This document shows, one piece after another, positions 61,486-64,000 of a stretch of 64,000 nt of DNA. Below the pieces are notes generated by a model. It saw only the letters and a program-made list of their open reading frames with translations, had not been told where the DNA came from and made no database searches. The translations under genes were made by a program, and so were the position numbers. This stretch comes from Dicaeum eximium (lineage: Eukaryota; Chordata; Aves; Passeriformes; Dicaeidae). Location: positions 2,670,629 through 2,734,628 of the forward strand of contig VWZP01005794.1 in assembly GCA_013396995.1 (NCBI GenBank), given 5' to 3'. Position 1 is the stretch's first letter, and every line of letters begins with the position of its first letter.

Positions 61486-64000
61486 TCTTCAAGTCCAAGC
61501 AAATCCACAGTGGGACTGTAAGAAATTTGCCTAAACTTGCCACCATGGCTGCTTAACACAGGGGGATTTCAGAAAAATAAGCACATCCATTTTCCAGCTG
61601 TTTTATGGTTCCTTAACAGCAAGACTTAGAAAACGGCCAATAATTTTCATAGAAATATAATCTGAAAAAACAGCACAATTGGAGAGAGGTTTTTTCACCA
61701 TTCCATATTGCAAGGCTGAATATGTACTGCACAGGCACATCACAATTCAAAGAGTAATTCTACTTTCAGGTGTTGTACTCTTTCATGAAGGCTCACAGAC
61801 TTTAGAAAGTCGTCTCTCAAGAGACAAGGGCTCACAGTATAGGACTGTTGTAAGAATCTTCCAAAAATAAATAATCAATAGAGAGCTACCCTACTGAGTG
61901 AGAATATTGCAAGGAAACAGCATGTTATGGAAAACTACACCACCATTTTCATAACAAAGCAACAACAAAAAGAAAGGGAAGTTTTTTTAAAACTGCAAGA
62001 TGTGCAAGACTGTCATCAGAGCAGGAACTGGTAAGTGAAACTGAAAAATATTAAATTGCCTTTATTCAGATACGGAGTTACAGGGTCTGAACCACTTTCT
62101 TTGCATACCCTCTGAAGGCATTAGGAGTGACACACAGAATGCAAGATCAGGAGCCTGCAGCAAAACCAGGGCTTAGCTCAGACGTTCAGGGAATTTGTGT
62201 TCTCGCTGCTAAGATAAATTAGAATAACAAATATTGGGAGAGACGAGACAGGGAGTTCACCTTGCTAAGTGGTTACCATTTGTGCTCCAAGTAGAAACAT
62301 AAAGTAACAAGATTATGTCTGCTTTACAAACAGGCAATTCTTTACTCTGCTTGGAAGGAATAAGGATTCATTCCTGCCTTCATGTGCATCTTTAAGTCTT
62401 TTCTCATGTAAGTCTTAGACTTTTTAAGCTGAAGTTTTCATTGTTTAATTTATTATTTATATTAGTGTTAGCATTAATATTTCATAGCCATTAGCCGTCT
62501 GTGAGATGAAAGAGAAGCCCAAGTGTTATAGTCAAAGAATCAAATATATAAAACTGATTTTTCAAATTAAAAAACTGTTACATTAAAAAGATTATAGAGG
62601 AGAAGCTCTCTGCATATAAACTTCATTTATAATTCAAAACGTAAGATAATGAATCCCAAAGGTCGAGTCTTCCCAGTGATCTGGCTGACCTTGGAATCCG
62701 TCTGTGAGCCTCTCTGAGTGCTCTTAAGCAGTGTCCCCTGAGGCTTAGTGATACTAGATCTTACAAGTCTGGCAGCTCTCATCCTTCTCATTTCTTTCAT
62801 GAATCATAGAAAAAGTCAAGGTACCAAGTGGCAAGATATACTGAATATTTCCACAGCTTCCTTTGCCCATGATGTAAAACTATAAAAGATCTCACAAAAA
62901 TACCATTATGCAGACGGCACTTATTCAAATTAATAATCTTTAATTTTTTTCAGTCGCAGCAAGAAGGAAACCACAGGAAACAGAACTGCTGTAATGCAAC
63001 TTTCTGAGCATCAAGACATTTTTACAACAAGCAATGTAGCCACTGAGCCATAGTAGAGCCATCAGAGCAGCAAATGGCTGGTGTAGCTCCTCAGGCTGGG
63101 GTGAGCAGGTCCACAGAAGACAACTGCAGCAGCTGGCAGGAGGCAGAGGGCCAGCTGAGGCAGCATTCCAGATGACAAAATGTCTCATTATGGCTCTGTA
63201 CAGACATGCTTAGTTTAACCCATAGTCTGTACCAAAACAGATAATTTTCTGTTTGCTTTAAATCTTATTATTGATCTAGGACTCCAGATTCCCCCCTACT
63301 GTTTTATTGAGACCATTTTTCAACTTTGTATTTTCTAAATCTAGCTACTAAATTAAGTGAGACAATAAAGCATAATTTTCCATTTTAAACAGTAAAACAA
63401 TGGACATGTATTATTTCCACACAAAATCTCAGAAATTAATCCTGGTTTTCCATGAAATCACTACTAAAATTTTCATAGAACACTATCTAATAGCAGCTAA
63501 TGAGAAAAGCAATGTTATCTGTAAATATGCATGTACCAGACAACTAAATATGACATAATGTTTATGGGTTTAGGCATTGTCTTTTAATAAAAAATAAAAA
63601 TAAAAATCTTTCCAAAATGTGAGTATGAGAATGGATTATTTCTTCTAATGTATGAAAAGGAGATTAGTCATGAATGTTGTGTGCTGTGTTTCAAAGACTT
63701 GAGTTCAACTTCTCAGGGCAGTATCTTGTTTTATTATTAATCGTAAATGTTCAATTTTCATTGGGTTTTCATCGTGCTCTGTTTTTATTAAACAGAGGCT
63801 TTCCTAAAAGAACCTTACTTTGAATTAGGGGTAGCAACCCATTTGCTTCACTGATCCATTTATTCCTTGGGACATTTCTAATTTTGTCTGCTATTCCCAA
63901 TTAACCTATTTTTCTACGGAGATATTTACCTCTAACTCAAGATGTTCTAGAGAAATGTCTAGGATTCACCTGACCTGGTGTAGACATCTATGTCTTACTT
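61486..64000. other. Non-coding sequence, no gene seen
   Basis: A moderately GC-richer patch at 62950-63190 gives an 82-codon minus frame without recognisable domain. The rest is AT-rich unique sequence. Confidence 0.55.

Noticed and set aside
62806..62830. AATCATAGAA as a minus-strand CR1 3' end
   Set aside because: The following bases do not continue into CR1 sequence, so only a ten-base coincidence remains.

Overview
This window looks like AT-rich, non-coding nuclear DNA from a bird, either a gene desert or the inside of a long intron. The bird assignment rests on three things. At least nine degraded fragments of the CR1 LINE family are present, most of them 5'-truncated. There is a solo LTR of a type I recognise as avian ERVL-like. 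I see no mammal-type SINEs. I find no host gene with a recognisable protein product, and no tRNA, rRNA, CRISPR array or operon. The open reading frames of 60-166 codons are chance frames, antisense frames across CR1 or the LTR, or translations of low-complexity tracts.

Layout. Positions 1-2000 hold an assembly oddity: an exact 336-bp duplication (1034-1369 and 1638-1973) encloses a CpG-rich 267-bp insert and a single N. This reads as two haplotypes joined end to end, one with a retroviral-LTR-like insertion and one without. Positions 2-20 kb are mostly unique sequence, with an old palindromic repeat (9871-9950), a POU-dimer (MORE) motif (10025-10036), a sequencing gap (11802-11870), a GC-richer block (15010-15330) and an (AAG)n microsatellite (15864-15947). 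A long CR1 fragment lies at 20.1-20.6 kb. Positions 24.3-25.2 kb carry a broken, coding-like remnant on the minus strand, possibly retroviral, followed by a striking T-run/G-run tract (25.29-25.55 kb). Positions 26-34 kb contain three CR1 pieces, including a reverse transcriptase fragment. At 38.1-38.7 kb is a complete solo ERVL-like LTR with a perfect 5-bp target duplication. Positions 39-64 kb contain four more CR1 pieces and AT-rich unique sequence.

The signal least explained by standard annotation is a set of perfect short hairpins and palindromes (14.9, 19.0, 37.7, 39.1, 43.5 and 61.5 kb). In three places two hairpins overlap and share an arm. This is the pattern expected from template-switch (quasi-palindrome) mutation. 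A separate 33-bp direct repeat (50400-50432 and 51756-51788) flanks a CR1 insertion and belongs to no element I recognise.

There is no gene network to describe. The history visible here is retroelement insertion and decay, plus local replication errors.
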